64,000 nucleotides of DNA, taken from positions 1 through 64,000 of the forward strand of contig JAGVOT010000070.1 in NCBI GenBank assembly GCA_020052615.1, given 5' to 3'. The stretch comes from Nitrospirota bacterium. Its GTDB lineage: Bacteria; Nitrospirota; UBA9217. The notes under the pieces were generated by a model. That model did no database searches. It was given only the letters and a program-made list of their open reading frames with translations, and was not told the DNA's origin. This document shows positions 24,337 through 35,000 of this stretch, piece after piece (positions within the stretch are counted from its first letter, which is position 1; the number at the start of each line of letters is the position of its first letter). Made by a program: the position numbers and the translations under genes.

Positions 24337-24366
24337 AAGATAGCTGAGAAACCTCTTGTTTGTCAA
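24337..24366 (-). promoter_or_regulatory. Promoter for the lipoprotein-LysM operon
   Basis: On the minus strand a perfect TTGACA (24366-24361), an 18-base spacer and TATCTT (24342-24337). Transcription would begin near 24330, about 50 bases before the lipoprotein start. Confidence 0.5.
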
Positions 24367-24425
24367 GAGAAAATTCAAAAGCTTGCCTTGCTTTTGAGTG
24401 ACCTTTTTGGTATCCTGCTCGTGCT

Positions 24426-26588
24426 ATGAACACGACCAGTCGAGAGGAAACCACGGGCTTCAAGGGCATCATCACCGTGGTGGTTCTGCTGCTGCTGACC
24501 GCGGCCGCCATCGTCCTCCAGATCAGGTATCGCGGGTTCGAAGGGCCGTTATCGGACAACCTTCTCATTCTCATCCTCATCAATGCGAACTTTCTTCTCC
24601 TTGCGTCGGTCATCTTCCTGATCGGGCGCAACCTTTGGAAACTTTCAGTGGAGCGGAGGAGCAAGGTCCTCGGTGCGAAGTTCCGGACCAAACTCGTCGC
24701 CGCATTCGTCAGCCTCTCATTTATCCCCACTGTCCTGCTGTTCATCATCGGGAGCGGCATGTATACCCGGGGCATTGAGCGGCTCTTCAGTCTTCGGCTT
24801 GAGACGGCGCTCCAGGATTCGGTGTCGGTCTCCCAGACCTATTATAACGGCCTGCGGGGACAGGCACTTGCCTTCAGCCGGCAGATCAGCCGGCAGATGA
24901 GCGACCAGCGGCTGGTCGAGCGGTTCGATGCTCCGGTGCTGAAGGAGTATCTTGCGAAAAAAGCTGCTGAATACGGGATCGGGGCCGTCGAGTTGTTCGA
25001 TGGAGAACGCGCGACGCGCGCGCGGCTGGTGACCGAACAGTTCCCCGCCAGGACGTTCAAGGCGACGCCCGCCGACCTTATTGAACAGGCCTATGGCGAT
25101 AACGAGGCGACCGGCGTGAGCGACCTCGGGAAAAAGGGCGAGATCATCCGGGCCATAGTGCCGCTTTACGCGGGAGAGAACGACAGGAGCGTCGCAGGCG
25201 CTGTCGCCGTCAGCTATTATGTTTCCTCGAGCCTCGCACACAAGATCGACGCGATCCGGGAGGGGTATTCCGAGTACCGGTCCTCCTTCAAGACCAAGGA
25301 GCTCTTGAAAGTGTCCTACCGGCTGGGATTTCTGGCCGTCATGCTGACACTGCTTCTTGCCGCCATCTGGGTCGCCCTTCGTGTCGCGGCGAGCATCACC
25401 GTGCCGATCCGCAAATTGGCGGAAGGGACGGTGGAAGTGGCGCGGGGGAACCTGGATTACCGTATCGAGGAACAATCGGGCGACGAGGTCGGGATGCTCG
25501 TGGAATCCTTCAACGGGATGACGGCGGATCTGAAGCACTCGAACGAGCGGCTCCGGCGGGAGATCACCAACCGGGAGATCATTCTTACCAACATCGATGC
25601 CGGGGTCGTATCCCTGGACCGGACCGGCAGGATCACGACCATCAATCCTGCAGCGTCGCGCATCCTCGGCGTCATCCCGGAAGAAGTGATGAACAAACGG
25701 TATGACGAGGCCTTCCGGTTCATCGACCTGGGGCCGATACGGGGCCTCTTCCGGAAACTGGAAGAAGGCCAGGGGAGCGCCGAGGAGGAACTGTCGCTGG
25801 CGGTGAGGGGGAGGACCCTGTTCCTCCGCATGCGAGTTTCGACGATCCGGGAAAGCACGGGAGCGCTCCTGGGGACCGTCTTCACCTTTGATGATCTGAC
25901 GGAGCTTCTCAGGGCAAAGAAGGCCGAGACCCGGCAGGACGTGGCGCGGAAGATAGCACACGAAGTGAAGAACCCTCTTACGCCGATCAAGCTCTCTGCC
26001 GAGCGTCTCCGGAAAAAATACCTCGAAAAGGCCCCGGACTTCGACCGGGTCTTTGAGGAATCAAGCCAGACCATTATCCAGCAGGTCGACGGGCTGAAGA
26101 GGCTTCTGGACGAGTTTGCCGAATTTGCCCGTATGCCCCGGCCCAATCTTGTCTCCCAGGGGCTTCTCCCGGTGGTGGACGGCGTAATCCGTCTCTACGA
26201 AGCGGCCCACAAAGATGTCACTTTCGTGAAGGAGGTCGGCGAGCTTCCCGAGCTGCTGCTGGACCAGGAGCAGATGAAACGGGTGTTTATAAACCTGTTC
26301 AAGAACGCAGTCGAGGTGATGGAGGGCGGCGGTGAGATCCGGGTATCGGCACGGCCTGCGGCGGGAGACGATAGAGTACGGATCGAGGTGTCCGATAATG
26401 GCCCCGGCATATCGGTGGAAGATGTGTCCCGTCTTTTTGAACCATACTTCTCGCGAAAGAAGAAAGGCGGCGGCCTTGGTCTTGCCATCGTGGAGCGGAT
26501 CATCGCGGACCACAATGGCTCCATTCATGCCGAACAGAACCATCCCCATGGCGCGCGATTTATCATTGAGCTGCCGGTCAGGAAATAG
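24426..26588 (+). CDS. NtrY-like sensor histidine kinase
   Basis: A 720-residue membrane kinase. It has two N-terminal membrane helices (about 17-75) and a third (about 90-115), an extracytoplasmic sensor (to about 295), a further membrane helix, a HAMP linker (about 320-375), a PAS domain (about 375-490), the histidine-kinase dimerisation helix with His512 in KIAHEVKNPLTP, and an ATP-binding domain with NLFKNAVEVM, DNGPGI and GGGLGLAIV. The order matches NtrY. No NtrX-type response regulator is adjacent, so its partner must be elsewhere. It starts divergently from the lipoprotein operon. Confidence 0.93.
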   Translation: MNTTSREETTGFKGIITVVVLLLLTAAAIVLQIRYRGFEGPLSDNLLILILINANFLLLASVIFLIGRNLWKLSVERRSKVLGAKFRTKLVAAFVSLSFIPTVLLFIIGSGMYTRGIERLFSLRLETALQDSVSVSQTYYNGLRGQALAFSRQISRQMSDQRLVERFDAPVLKEYLAKKAAEYGIGAVELFDGERATRARLVTEQFPARTFKATPADLIEQAYGDNEATGVSDLGKKGEIIRAIVPLYAGENDRSVAGAVAVSYYVSSSLAHKIDAIREGYSEYRSSFKTKELLKVSYRLGFLAVMLTLLLAAIWVALRVAASITVPIRKLAEGTVEVARGNLDYRIEEQSGDEVGMLVESFNGMTADLKHSNERLRREITNREIILTNIDAGVVSLDRTGRITTINPAASRILGVIPEEVMNKRYDEAFRFIDLGPIRGLFRKLEEGQGSAEEELSLAVRGRTLFLRMRVSTIRESTGALLGTVFTFDDLTELLRAKKAETRQDVARKIAHEVKNPLTPIKLSAERLRKKYLEKAPDFDRVFEESSQTIIQQVDGLKRLLDEFAEFARMPRPNLVSQGLLPVVDGVIRLYEAAHKDVTFVKEVGELPELLLDQEQMKRVFINLFKNAVEVMEGGGEIRVSARPAAGDDRVRIEVSDNGPGISVEDVSRLFEPYFSRKKKGGGLGLAIVERIIADHNGSIHAEQNHPHGARFIIELPVRK

Positions 26589-26597
26589 GGAAAAAAT

Positions 26598-26672
26598 GCG
26601 GATTGCGGAATGCGGATTGCAGATTAGTAATGCGTGACAGAAGCAGTTCAACTCCGCAATTCGCAATTCGAA
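26598..26672. repeat. Intergenic repeat, family A
   Basis: ATGCGGATTGCGGAATGCGG on the left, and CTCCGCAATTCGCAATTCG on the right, form an imperfect palindrome between the kinase and the rhodanese genes. Same word family as 2280-2307 and 9379-9441. Confidence 0.55.
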
Positions 26673-26695
26673 ATCAAACGTGGGAGGTTTTCAGT

Positions 26696-27067
26696 TTGGA
26701 TACTGCATCGATCGTTCTGTTAAGCCTGTTCGGCATCTATATCCTCATCAAGTTGCTGGGTTTCCTGAGCCGTCTCGGGATCAAACAGGTCCCGCCAAGC
26801 GTCCTTGACCAGATGAAGGGTATCACCCTGCTCGATACGCGGACGGATAAGGAATACAAACAGGGCCATATTCCCGGCGCCATCCATATTCCCCTCAGCG
26901 ACATCGGGACCAAGGCCAAGAAGCTTCGGAAGGACAAGGAGATGGTGGTCTACTGCCAGAACGGGAACCGGAGCATCTGGGCCATCAAGCGCCTCATGGG
27001 CATGGGATTCACCAAACTCCATAATCTGAAGGGCGGATACGGTGCCTGGAAACGATCACACCGCTGA
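26696..27067 (+). CDS. Membrane-anchored rhodanese-domain protein
   Basis: A 123-residue protein: one N-terminal membrane helix (about 4-25) and a single rhodanese domain. Landmarks are ITLLDTRTDKEYKQGHIPGA, VVYCQNGNRS with the catalytic Cys87, and LKGGYGAWKR. It could transfer sulfane sulfur at the membrane. The start is TTG 26696, with GGGAGG 8 bases upstream; the longer frame from 26603 reads through repeat sequence. Its end overlaps the next gene by 26 bases. Confidence 0.88.
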   Translation: MDTASIVLLSLFGIYILIKLLGFLSRLGIKQVPPSVLDQMKGITLLDTRTDKEYKQGHIPGAIHIPLSDIGTKAKKLRKDKEMVVYCQNGNRSIWAIKRLMGMGFTKLHNLKGGYGAWKRSHR

Positions 27068-27695
27068 GCTCCGGAAGGACTATCGGAAGAAGCGGCGGGC
27101 CATCGAGCGGCGGCTCGCGGAGTTCCGGGCGGTCTACGAGCGAGGCGATGAGGCGATCTTCGAGGAGCTCTGCTTCTGCATCCTGACCGCGGGCAGCAGC
27201 GCACGGATGGGCATGCGCACGATCGCGGCGCTCCGGGACATCCTCCTGTCCGGCACGGAGAAGGACCTGCAGGTGCGTGCGGCAGAGCACCGGGTCCGGT
27301 TCTGGCGGCTGAGGCCATCATACATCTACCGCACCCGAGAATACCTTAATGAATTTTGCGGCCTGAAGTTGCGGGAACTTCTGGATTCCTTCCGTGACCC
27401 CCAGGAGCGTCGCGACTTCTTCGCGAAGAACAAGGCGATCAAGGGGCTGGGCTACAAAGAGTCCAGCCACTTTCTGCGGAACATCGGTTTCCAGGGATAT
27501 GCCATCCTGGACAAGCATATCGTGAACAGCCTCCGGGAAATGGGCGTGATCAGCAGGCGGCTCACCCCGGTCACGCGTAAGGGCTATCTTGCCATCGAAA
27601 AGAAGCTCGCCGCGTTCGCCGGCGAGATCGGCATTGATATAGATCATCTGGATCTTCTCCTGTGGTCGAGAAAGACGGGGGAGATCCTGAAATAA
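27042..27695 (+). CDS. Ogg2-type 8-oxoguanine DNA glycosylase/lyase
   Basis: A 217-residue helix-hairpin-helix DNA repair enzyme that removes 8-oxoguanine. The HhH region KGLGYKESSHFLRNIG contains the catalytic Lys139, and AILDKHI holds the catalytic Asp157. It lacks the C-terminal iron-sulfur loop of Nth/MutY, and the compact layout is that of Ogg2, more often found in archaea and thermophiles. The start is GTG 27042 inside the rhodanese gene, so the two are translationally coupled. Confidence in the subfamily is good, in the substrate moderate. Confidence 0.88.
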   Translation: MPGNDHTAELRKDYRKKRRAIERRLAEFRAVYERGDEAIFEELCFCILTAGSSARMGMRTIAALRDILLSGTEKDLQVRAAEHRVRFWRLRPSYIYRTREYLNEFCGLKLRELLDSFRDPQERRDFFAKNKAIKGLGYKESSHFLRNIGFQGYAILDKHIVNSLREMGVISRRLTPVTRKGYLAIEKKLAAFAGEIGIDIDHLDLLLWSRKTGEILK

Positions 27696-27849
27696 GTTCT
27701 GCGTGCGGAGTGAAAGACTAACGCCCATGCATCATGAATCCAGGAGCGAACGATCGATAAGGGTTGAAGAGTAAGCCGTTAGGATTGATGATTCCCTGCA
27801 TCTTGCTGAAGGGAACTAAAATTGCGCTTTCTGTTTCAGAGGATAAGGA

Positions 27850-28146
27850 GTGAGTGACAAAGGTCTAAAAAAAGCGGTGATCATTGGAGCGGCCATCGGA
27901 GCGGTCGTGACGCTCGGCGCTGCGATCTCCATGGATTATGTCCTGTCCAACTCCCTGCAGGGGACCTGGCGGGATGCGGCGGTCAAGGACGTGACCAAGA
28001 TATTCGGCCCGGCGTGCGGGCAGAACTGGTATGCCGTCACCCTGGTCCTTGTCTCAGTCATGGCATTTCTCGCCTGTTTTGGCGCCGTCCTTGGCGCTGT
28101 GGCGGGCACCATCATGAACCGGTTCTTCAAGCTCCTGCTGAAGTGA
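27850..28146 (+). CDS. Small two-helix membrane protein (full-length copy)
   Basis: A 98-residue protein with two clear membrane helices: AVIIGAAIGAVVTLGAAI near the N-terminus and VTLVLVSVMAFLACFGAVLG near the C-terminus, with a basic end KLLLK. The linker contains GTWRDAAVKDVTK and FGPACGQNW. I do not recognise the family. The start is GTG 27850, crowded against an AAGGAG site; GTG 27877 is an alternative. Its last 216 bases recur almost exactly at 35455-35670, on the far side of the subtilase. Confidence 0.7.
   Translation: MSDKGLKKAVIIGAAIGAVVTLGAAISMDYVLSNSLQGTWRDAAVKDVTKIFGPACGQNWYAVTLVLVSVMAFLACFGAVLGAVAGTIMNRFFKLLLK
27931..28146 (+). repeat. Long direct repeat, left copy
   Basis: These 216 bases, from ATGGAT to the stop, match 35455-35670 with only scattered differences, several of them synonymous near the 3' end (for example TTCAAGCTCCTG versus TTTAAACTTCTG). 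The similarity stops at both ends. Confidence 0.88.
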
Positions 28147-28590
28147 ATAATCCCGGGATTCTCCTACCCGCGTAGTCCCGCATTAGCCAAAGCATAATCT
28201 CAATATTTCGTCTCACAACACTTGATAGTTGTGTTGCTTCTAAACGATACCCCAAAAATACCCCACAATTATTGTTGACAAAGTGGTTCAAGTTCCTTAA
28301 ACTCTCGCTCACCGTTGAAAATGCATTCCAGATTTCAGACGAACAACGCGTGCCTGTTGGAAGATGTCGATGTTGTGTAGAGTGATGTTGCATTTCCTTA
28401 ATACCCTTTCTGATCGAAGCTGTTCCCTTCTGCATTACTAAGGCTTGAATAATTTATGCTCGATTGTGCCGCATGGTACGCTGCCGTTTTACGGATTCAG
28501 TAGCGATATGTCCTATCATGCGTCTGTGCGAACTGCAATATACACTGACTCCACTGATCCGGATCTTTGGTCGACGAGGGAAATCTATCT
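28147..28590. other. 444-base stretch without a recognised gene
   Basis: It contains a small hairpin (CAACAC / GTGTTG around 28217-28237) and a TTGACA near 28274 with no convincing -10 box. A minus-strand frame at 28127-28435 is open for 102 codons but has no protein-like features. Base composition is lower in GC than the flanks. Confidence 0.4.
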
Positions 28591-28971
28591 ATGGTTTGGG
28601 CCGCATCAGAACGGGGAAAGGCCCGGGCGCTGTTCTTCTCGCTCACGTATCTCATTCTCCTATGCCCGGATCCCGGGTGGGCGGAACCGGGCACAGCGAT
28701 TGAGCAGCCGGGCAAGAGGAACGAACAAACCGTAGGCAAGTACAAAGAAGGGGAGCTCCTGGTGAAATTCAAAGCAGAAACGCCCAAAGATGTGGAGTCA
28801 GCATTGCATGGCAAACTCGGTTCGGAAGTCATCAAGGAATTTCATACGATCAAGGTCCAGCATGTCAGGCTGAAAAAGAGACTGAGCGTGGAGGAGGCCG
28901 TCCGTCTATATCAGGCGGACCCGAATGTCGAATACGCAGAACCTAATCATATCGTGGAAATACAGGAATGA
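28591..28971 (+). CDS. Stand-alone subtilase-propeptide-like exported protein
   Basis: A 126-residue protein with a signal peptide (to about WAEPG, residue 25), then a domain resembling the N-terminal prodomain of fervidolysin-type subtilases: YKEGELLVKFK, then VQHVRLKKRLSVEEAVRLY and DPNVEYAEPNHIV. The same kind of domain begins the protease encoded 33 bases downstream (KKGELIVKFKKE and DTDVEYAEPNYII). Free-standing prodomains can act as folding chaperones or inhibitors of the partner protease; that role is inference. ATG 28591 has GAGGG about 10 bases upstream. Confidence 0.82.
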   Translation: MVWAASERGKARALFFSLTYLILLCPDPGWAEPGTAIEQPGKRNEQTVGKYKEGELLVKFKAETPKDVESALHGKLGSEVIKEFHTIKVQHVRLKKRLSVEEAVRLYQADPNVEYAEPNHIVEIQE

Positions 28972-29004
28972 TATGTCTACTCAGCTAAAAAAAGGAGCAA
29001 AGAC

Positions 29005-32000
29005 ATGAAAACAGATTTTGTTAGAGCGTGTATATTTCCAGCACTTACGGTCTTCTTTTTTTCAGGAAGTGTTTTCGCAGTAGACGGATTGCATGAAAAG
29101 CGGCCGGATCAAGGCCCCCTTGCGCAGAAACAGGAGAAAAATTTCAAGAAAGGTGAGCTTATTGTCAAATTCAAAAAGGAAGTAGCAGACCAGATAAAAA
29201 AGGGCAAACACGACAAACATGGCGCGAAGAGGCTCAAACAATTCAAGCATACTGGTGTTGAAATTGTTCAGCTTGCGACCGGGATGACTGTTGAGGAGGC
29301 GATTGCCCGCTATATGTCGGACACGGACGTTGAGTACGCAGAACCAAACTATATTATTTATGCTCAGGACTTACCGAAAACTTTTCCTGATGATCCATAT
29401 CTTAGCAACCAATGGGGCGTATATGGTTCCCTTTGGAGTCCCGGCATTATGGCGCCAGAGGCATGGAGTATAACGACGGGGAACAGTGATGTAGTCATCG
29501 CAGTAATTGACTCTGGAGTGGATTATACGCACGCAGATCTTACAACCAATATATGGGTTAATCCAGGAGAAATCTCCGGGAATGGTATTGACGACGACAA
29601 TAATGGATATATCGATGATATTCATGGCATCAATGCAATTAATGGTACTGGCAACCCCATGGATGACGGCTATCATGGAACCCATGTAGCAGGAACAATC
29701 GGTGCTGTTGGAAACAATGCTGTTGGCATAACAGGGGTAAGTTGGAATACAAAAATTATGGCATGTAAATTCATGTCAGGGAATCCAGCAAGAGGATCTT
29801 TGGCTGATGCCCTGGAATGTCTAGAATATGTCAAGGAGATGAAAAACAGGGGAGTCAATGTTGTTGCTACAAACAACAGCTACGGAGACGCAACTATTCT
29901 ATTTACCTCACTTTTTGATGCTATTAATCAACAGAGAGATATCCTTTTTGTGCAGGCTGCTGGAAACGCGCGCTATGATGTTGATTATATCCAAGTTAGA
30001 GGTAATACTACCTCCTATTCAAGGTATTATTTGCCAAATTATATTGTAGTGGGAGCAACCACAAAACGCGATGAGCTCTGGTTCGTTTCTAACTATGGGC
30101 GCCATAGCGTTCATGTTGGAGCGCCTGGCGATCAGATTTACAGCACTATTCCCAATAACGGATACCAGATGGATAGTGGAACTTCTATGGCAGTACCCCA
30201 TGTCGCTGGCAACGCAGCGCTTATTGCTTCTCGCTACCCGACAAAATCAGCCGCTCAGATTCGAAACCTCATTTTGAGCGGCGGAGATGTCATGGGGGAT
30301 CTCGTTAGTAAAACACTTACTGGTAGGCGGATCAATGCATATGGATCGCTCACCTGCAGCAATTCACCCGTGTTTTCCATACTGAAGTATCCCATGGACT
30401 ATTCAGTTGGAGTGACCCAGCATTTATCAGCTATAAGCATTAACTGTGATGAATCAATCGGTCCTGTCACCGTGACAACACACAGTGGTGAGATTGTTCA
30501 ATTGCATGATGACGGAGTGTCCCCTGATCTCGCGGCAGGGGACGGTATATTTATGGGCACGTGGACGCCTTCAGTGCATGGCGATAAGCTTGTGTATTCA
30601 TCTCCAATCGGCACGGATGAGGTCGTAACCACGCCGCTGTCAATACTGACAACGAGCGTGAAAAATGCTTTCCGCAATACGCCATATAGCTTCTTGTTTA
30701 AAGCGTATGGTGGCGTGGCACCCCATGTCTGGAGAATTACTTCAGGGTCACTTCCTTCAGGACTTTCTTTGACTTCGCCAGGAGAGATTGTTGGTATCCC
30801 TGCGGAAACAGGATCGTTTAGCTTTGGGATAGAGGCGAAGGATTTGTCCGGTCTGGTATCACAGGCGTGGTTAACAATAGCTGTCGACGAATTTGACAGC
30901 AGTGCTTTTGAATTATGGGGCAAACAATATGATTCGGCTCCGGGTGTACTTGAAGTACATGAAGTTGGTAACAGCATTGCATCCGATACACTGGGCAATG
31001 TCTTTGTGGGAGGCGAGATTTCGAGATATGACTCTCAAACGTGGTTGCGGCCTTCGGATGCTTTTCTTGTTAAATACGATCAAGATGGAAATGTTGTTTG
31101 GACGCGGTCTTACGATACCGGTACTTATGATGGGGCTGTTTCGGTAGCTGTCGATAGTGAGAATAATATTTATACGGCTGGCTATGAGCACAATGGAATC
31201 AATCGTGGTTACCTTTTAGTTAAATATGATCAATTGGGCGACAAACTATGGAATACACGATATGAAGTAGACCAGTTGGATAGCGCAGTAACTGATATGG
31301 CAATAGACGCGAGTGACAATATTTATTTAATTGGTACAGCCAGTTCAAACAATATCGCTGTCTTTGATAAAAACGGAATTATGTTGCGTAGTTTCACTGC
31401 GCGTGTTAATTCAGGCATTGCTGTTGACAGCAGCGGTAATATCTATGCAGCTGGTCAAAATCTTTTAATAAAGCACAGCCCCGACGGCGGCGAAATATGG
31501 GCTGCGAATTCATTAGGAACAATAACTGATCTGGCATTAGATGTCAGCGGGAATGTATATATTTCAGGTGCTATTTTATATGGGAGTAACAAAGATTATT
31601 TAATAGAAAAATATTCGACTGGCGGCACACCGTTGTGGTCCAAAAACTATGATGGGACAAGTGATGACAATGCCAACGATATTGCCGTAGATAAGTTAGG
31701 AAATATATATGTGACTGGATACGCCGATTTAAATTTCTTAACGCTAAAATATTCTTTCGATGGAGTTCTCTTATGGAAAAAATTATACGATACAGGCAAC
31801 TCTGATTTTGCGAACGGGATAGCCGTTGATTTGAATGAGAATGTTTATGTGACCGGTAGATCCTACAATGAAAATCCAATTAGCGGCTCAAATGATGATT
31901 GTACAACAGTAAAATATAAAAACAATGACGTCATGATTGCCAATGGTGGGTTGGCGTCGGCGACAATTAATCTTGCCTATAACGCCGCCTTAACAGCTAC

Positions 32001-35000
32001 GGGAGGGACACTCCCATATGCCTGGTCGCTTTTATCTGGAGCACTTCCTGATGGGGTCTCGTTAAATGCCGCCACGGGAGAAATCTATGGGACACCTTCT
32101 ACACTTGGGACATTTAATTTCTGGATTCTGGTGACAGACATTAACGGCGTCAGCGGGATAATGCCGTTTACAATTGTCGTTCATAATAAGCCAATTCAAA
32201 TTTTGTCGTCCCTGCTTCCTAACGGAAGCGTGTATAATTATTATTCTGGTACTCTAAATGCGGATGGAGGAACGCCACCCTACCAATGGTCGATAACTGG
32301 GCAACCGCTCCCCAATGGATTGATACTAAATAACGTAACCGGAGAATTATCGGGCATTCCTGCGAATGCTGGAATATTTAGCTTTACCGTTCTGGTAACC
32401 GACGCAGATTCTGTTAGCACTTCACGAGAGTTTGGCATTTCGATATTCCCTTACGGAATTGTTAAGGATTATATTTCAGTTTTTGACAGTGGTGGAAATG
32501 AAACCCCAACTGGGATAGCGGTTGACCAAACAGGGAACATATATGTTTCGGGAAACAGTGATTCCGGTGCCTTTGTAATAAAGTTTACGCCTGATGGAAT
32601 GCAAGCATGGACAAGAATAATTGAGAATGCAAACGCCGAGGATATTTTTGTTGACCAAAATGGATTCATATACATCGCCGGCTATGTAGGCAATTCGTCA
32701 GGTTATGATTTCTTGCTGGTGCAGTACGATGCATCGGGCGTAGTAGTATGGCAAACAACGTACGACAATGGTGGTAATGACTATGCGTACGGCATTGCTG
32801 TTGATTCTGCAGGGAACATTTATATTGCTGGTACAGTCTATGATAGTATCGGTGATCGCGTTCTTGTTTTAAAATATGGCACGAGTAAAGATATTCTTTG
32901 GACACAACAGTATGATGATGGATATGATGACCGTGCAACCTCAATTACGGTTGATGCTAATCATAATGTCTACATTGGAGGCAAATTCAATAACGGTTCA
33001 TATGACTATCGAACAATCAAGCTTGATGAAAATGGATCCATTGAGTGGGTAAGAACCTACGATGGCGGAGGCAGTGATTCCGGAAATGATATCGACGTAA
33101 CCGATAATGGCGAGGTACATATAACCGGGTCTTCAACAATCAATGCGGCTGGTGGCCCAAGCGTAGCCTATGTGACTATTAAATATGATGCACAAGGGAA
33201 CGAACTATGGGCCAAGATATTTGATAGAGTTGCCGCCTACGATTCTGCAAGAAGTGTGCAGGTAGATGGCCGGGGCGGTGTGTATGTAACTGGCGTTTCC
33301 ACTAACTCTAATCATCGCGATTGCCAAACAATAAAATATGATTCGTCCGGCGATGAAATATGGTCGTATACGCTCGATAATGGCGCTGATGAATATTGTT
33401 ATGATATGTATGTTGCCAACGAAACTGATGTATATATTGTAGGAAACTATTTTAATGGAATGAACACAGACATGTTTGTTGCAAAGTATACCCAAGTCTA
33501 TCCACTAATGATAGAAACAGTTGTTCTCCCCTTTGGCATCAGGAACATCTTTAATGCGCAGACTCTCACGGCCACGGGTGGGGCGCTACCGTACCTCTGG
33601 ACGATTGTTGGAGGGGGCTTGCCAACCGGATTAACCCTAAATTCGGCGACAGGTGAAATAGCAGGAGTGCCGACAACCGCCGGGATATCGACCTTCACGG
33701 TACAGGTAACGGACGCACGGTCTGTATCGACGACAAAGGAGCTATCCATTGCGATTTACGAGCCGCTCGAAATAACAACATCATCATTATCATCGGGCAC
33801 GATCGGCACCTTGTATAGCACGACGCTTGCCGCGAATGGAGGTTTGCAGCCATATACATGGTCAGTGCCTGTCGGCAATCCGCCGATCGGCTTAACATTG
33901 AGCAGCTCTACCGGAGAAATATCAGGAGAGCCGATAACCTCCGGCACATTGACCTTCATGGTGCAAGTGACGGATGCGCAGTCTATATCGACGACAAAGG
34001 AACTGTCCATCGCGATTTACGAGCCTCTCGCAATCACGACCGGCAGTCTTGCCGGCGGAGCGTTGGGAACCAGCTACTCACAAACGCTCGCTGCAACAGG
34101 CGGATTGGCTCCTTATACATGGACAGTTGCATCGGGCAGTATACCTGCGGGATTGAGCCTCAACAGCGCGTCAGGAGACTTTTTCGGGACTCTGACATCA
34201 GCAGGTACATACAGCTTTACTATTCAGGTTGCTGATGCGAATGGATCAACCGGAGTCCGGGCATTTACCGTCCCTATCCATGTTGTCATCGAAGCTGTCA
34301 GCGGGACGAATGGCGCCATTACACCTTCCGGACCGGTGTCGGTGAACGCCGGCGATTCGCAGGCCTTCACGATAACTCCCAATACCGGCTATCACGTCTC
34401 GGATGTGCTGGTGGACAGTGTATCCGTGGGCGCTGTAACAACGTACACATTCGACAGTGTAACCGCAAATCACACAATTCAGGCGACCTTCGCGATCAAT
34501 ACCTACACCGTGACGCCGACTGCCGGACCGCACGGGACCATCAGTCCGGCAACGCCGCAGACGGTCAATTTCCTCCAGCCCGTCTCGTTCACGATCACGC
34601 CGAACACGGGCTATCACATCGCATCGGTCACGGGGTGCAACGGGACATTGAACGGCAGCACCTATACGACCGGACCGGTCACGGCAGACTGCACGGTATC
34701 TGCGATGTTTGCGATCAACACCTATGCGCTCACGGTCACGAAAGCAGGCACAGGCAGCGGCACGGTTACGAGCTCGCCGGCCGGGATCAATTGCGGATCC
34801 AGCTGCTCGGCGACCTACGACCACGGCACCGTCGTGACCCTGACAGCCGCATCCAGCGTTGACTCGCTCTTTGCCGGATGGAGCGGCGGTGGCTGTTCCG
34901 GCACCGGAACGTGTGTCACGTCCATGGACGCCGCAAAGACCGCGACCACCATATTCAACCAGCACATCACCGTTACCGTGCCGAACGGCGGAGAAAGCTG

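Noticed and set aside
28217..28300. Attachment site of an integrative element near 28.2 kb
   Set aside because: The small hairpin and TTGACA are suggestive, but no matching second site or integrase gene was found.
28127..28435. 102-codon minus-strand frame beside the small membrane-protein gene
   Set aside because: No ribosome binding site, no recognisable domain, and it runs into the 3' end of the plus-strand gene.
31000..34300. Regular repeats resembling a CRISPR or tandem DNA array
   Set aside because: The periodicity is at protein level (beta-propeller and Ig-like repeats within the subtilase); DNA units diverge and there are no constant repeats with unique spacers.
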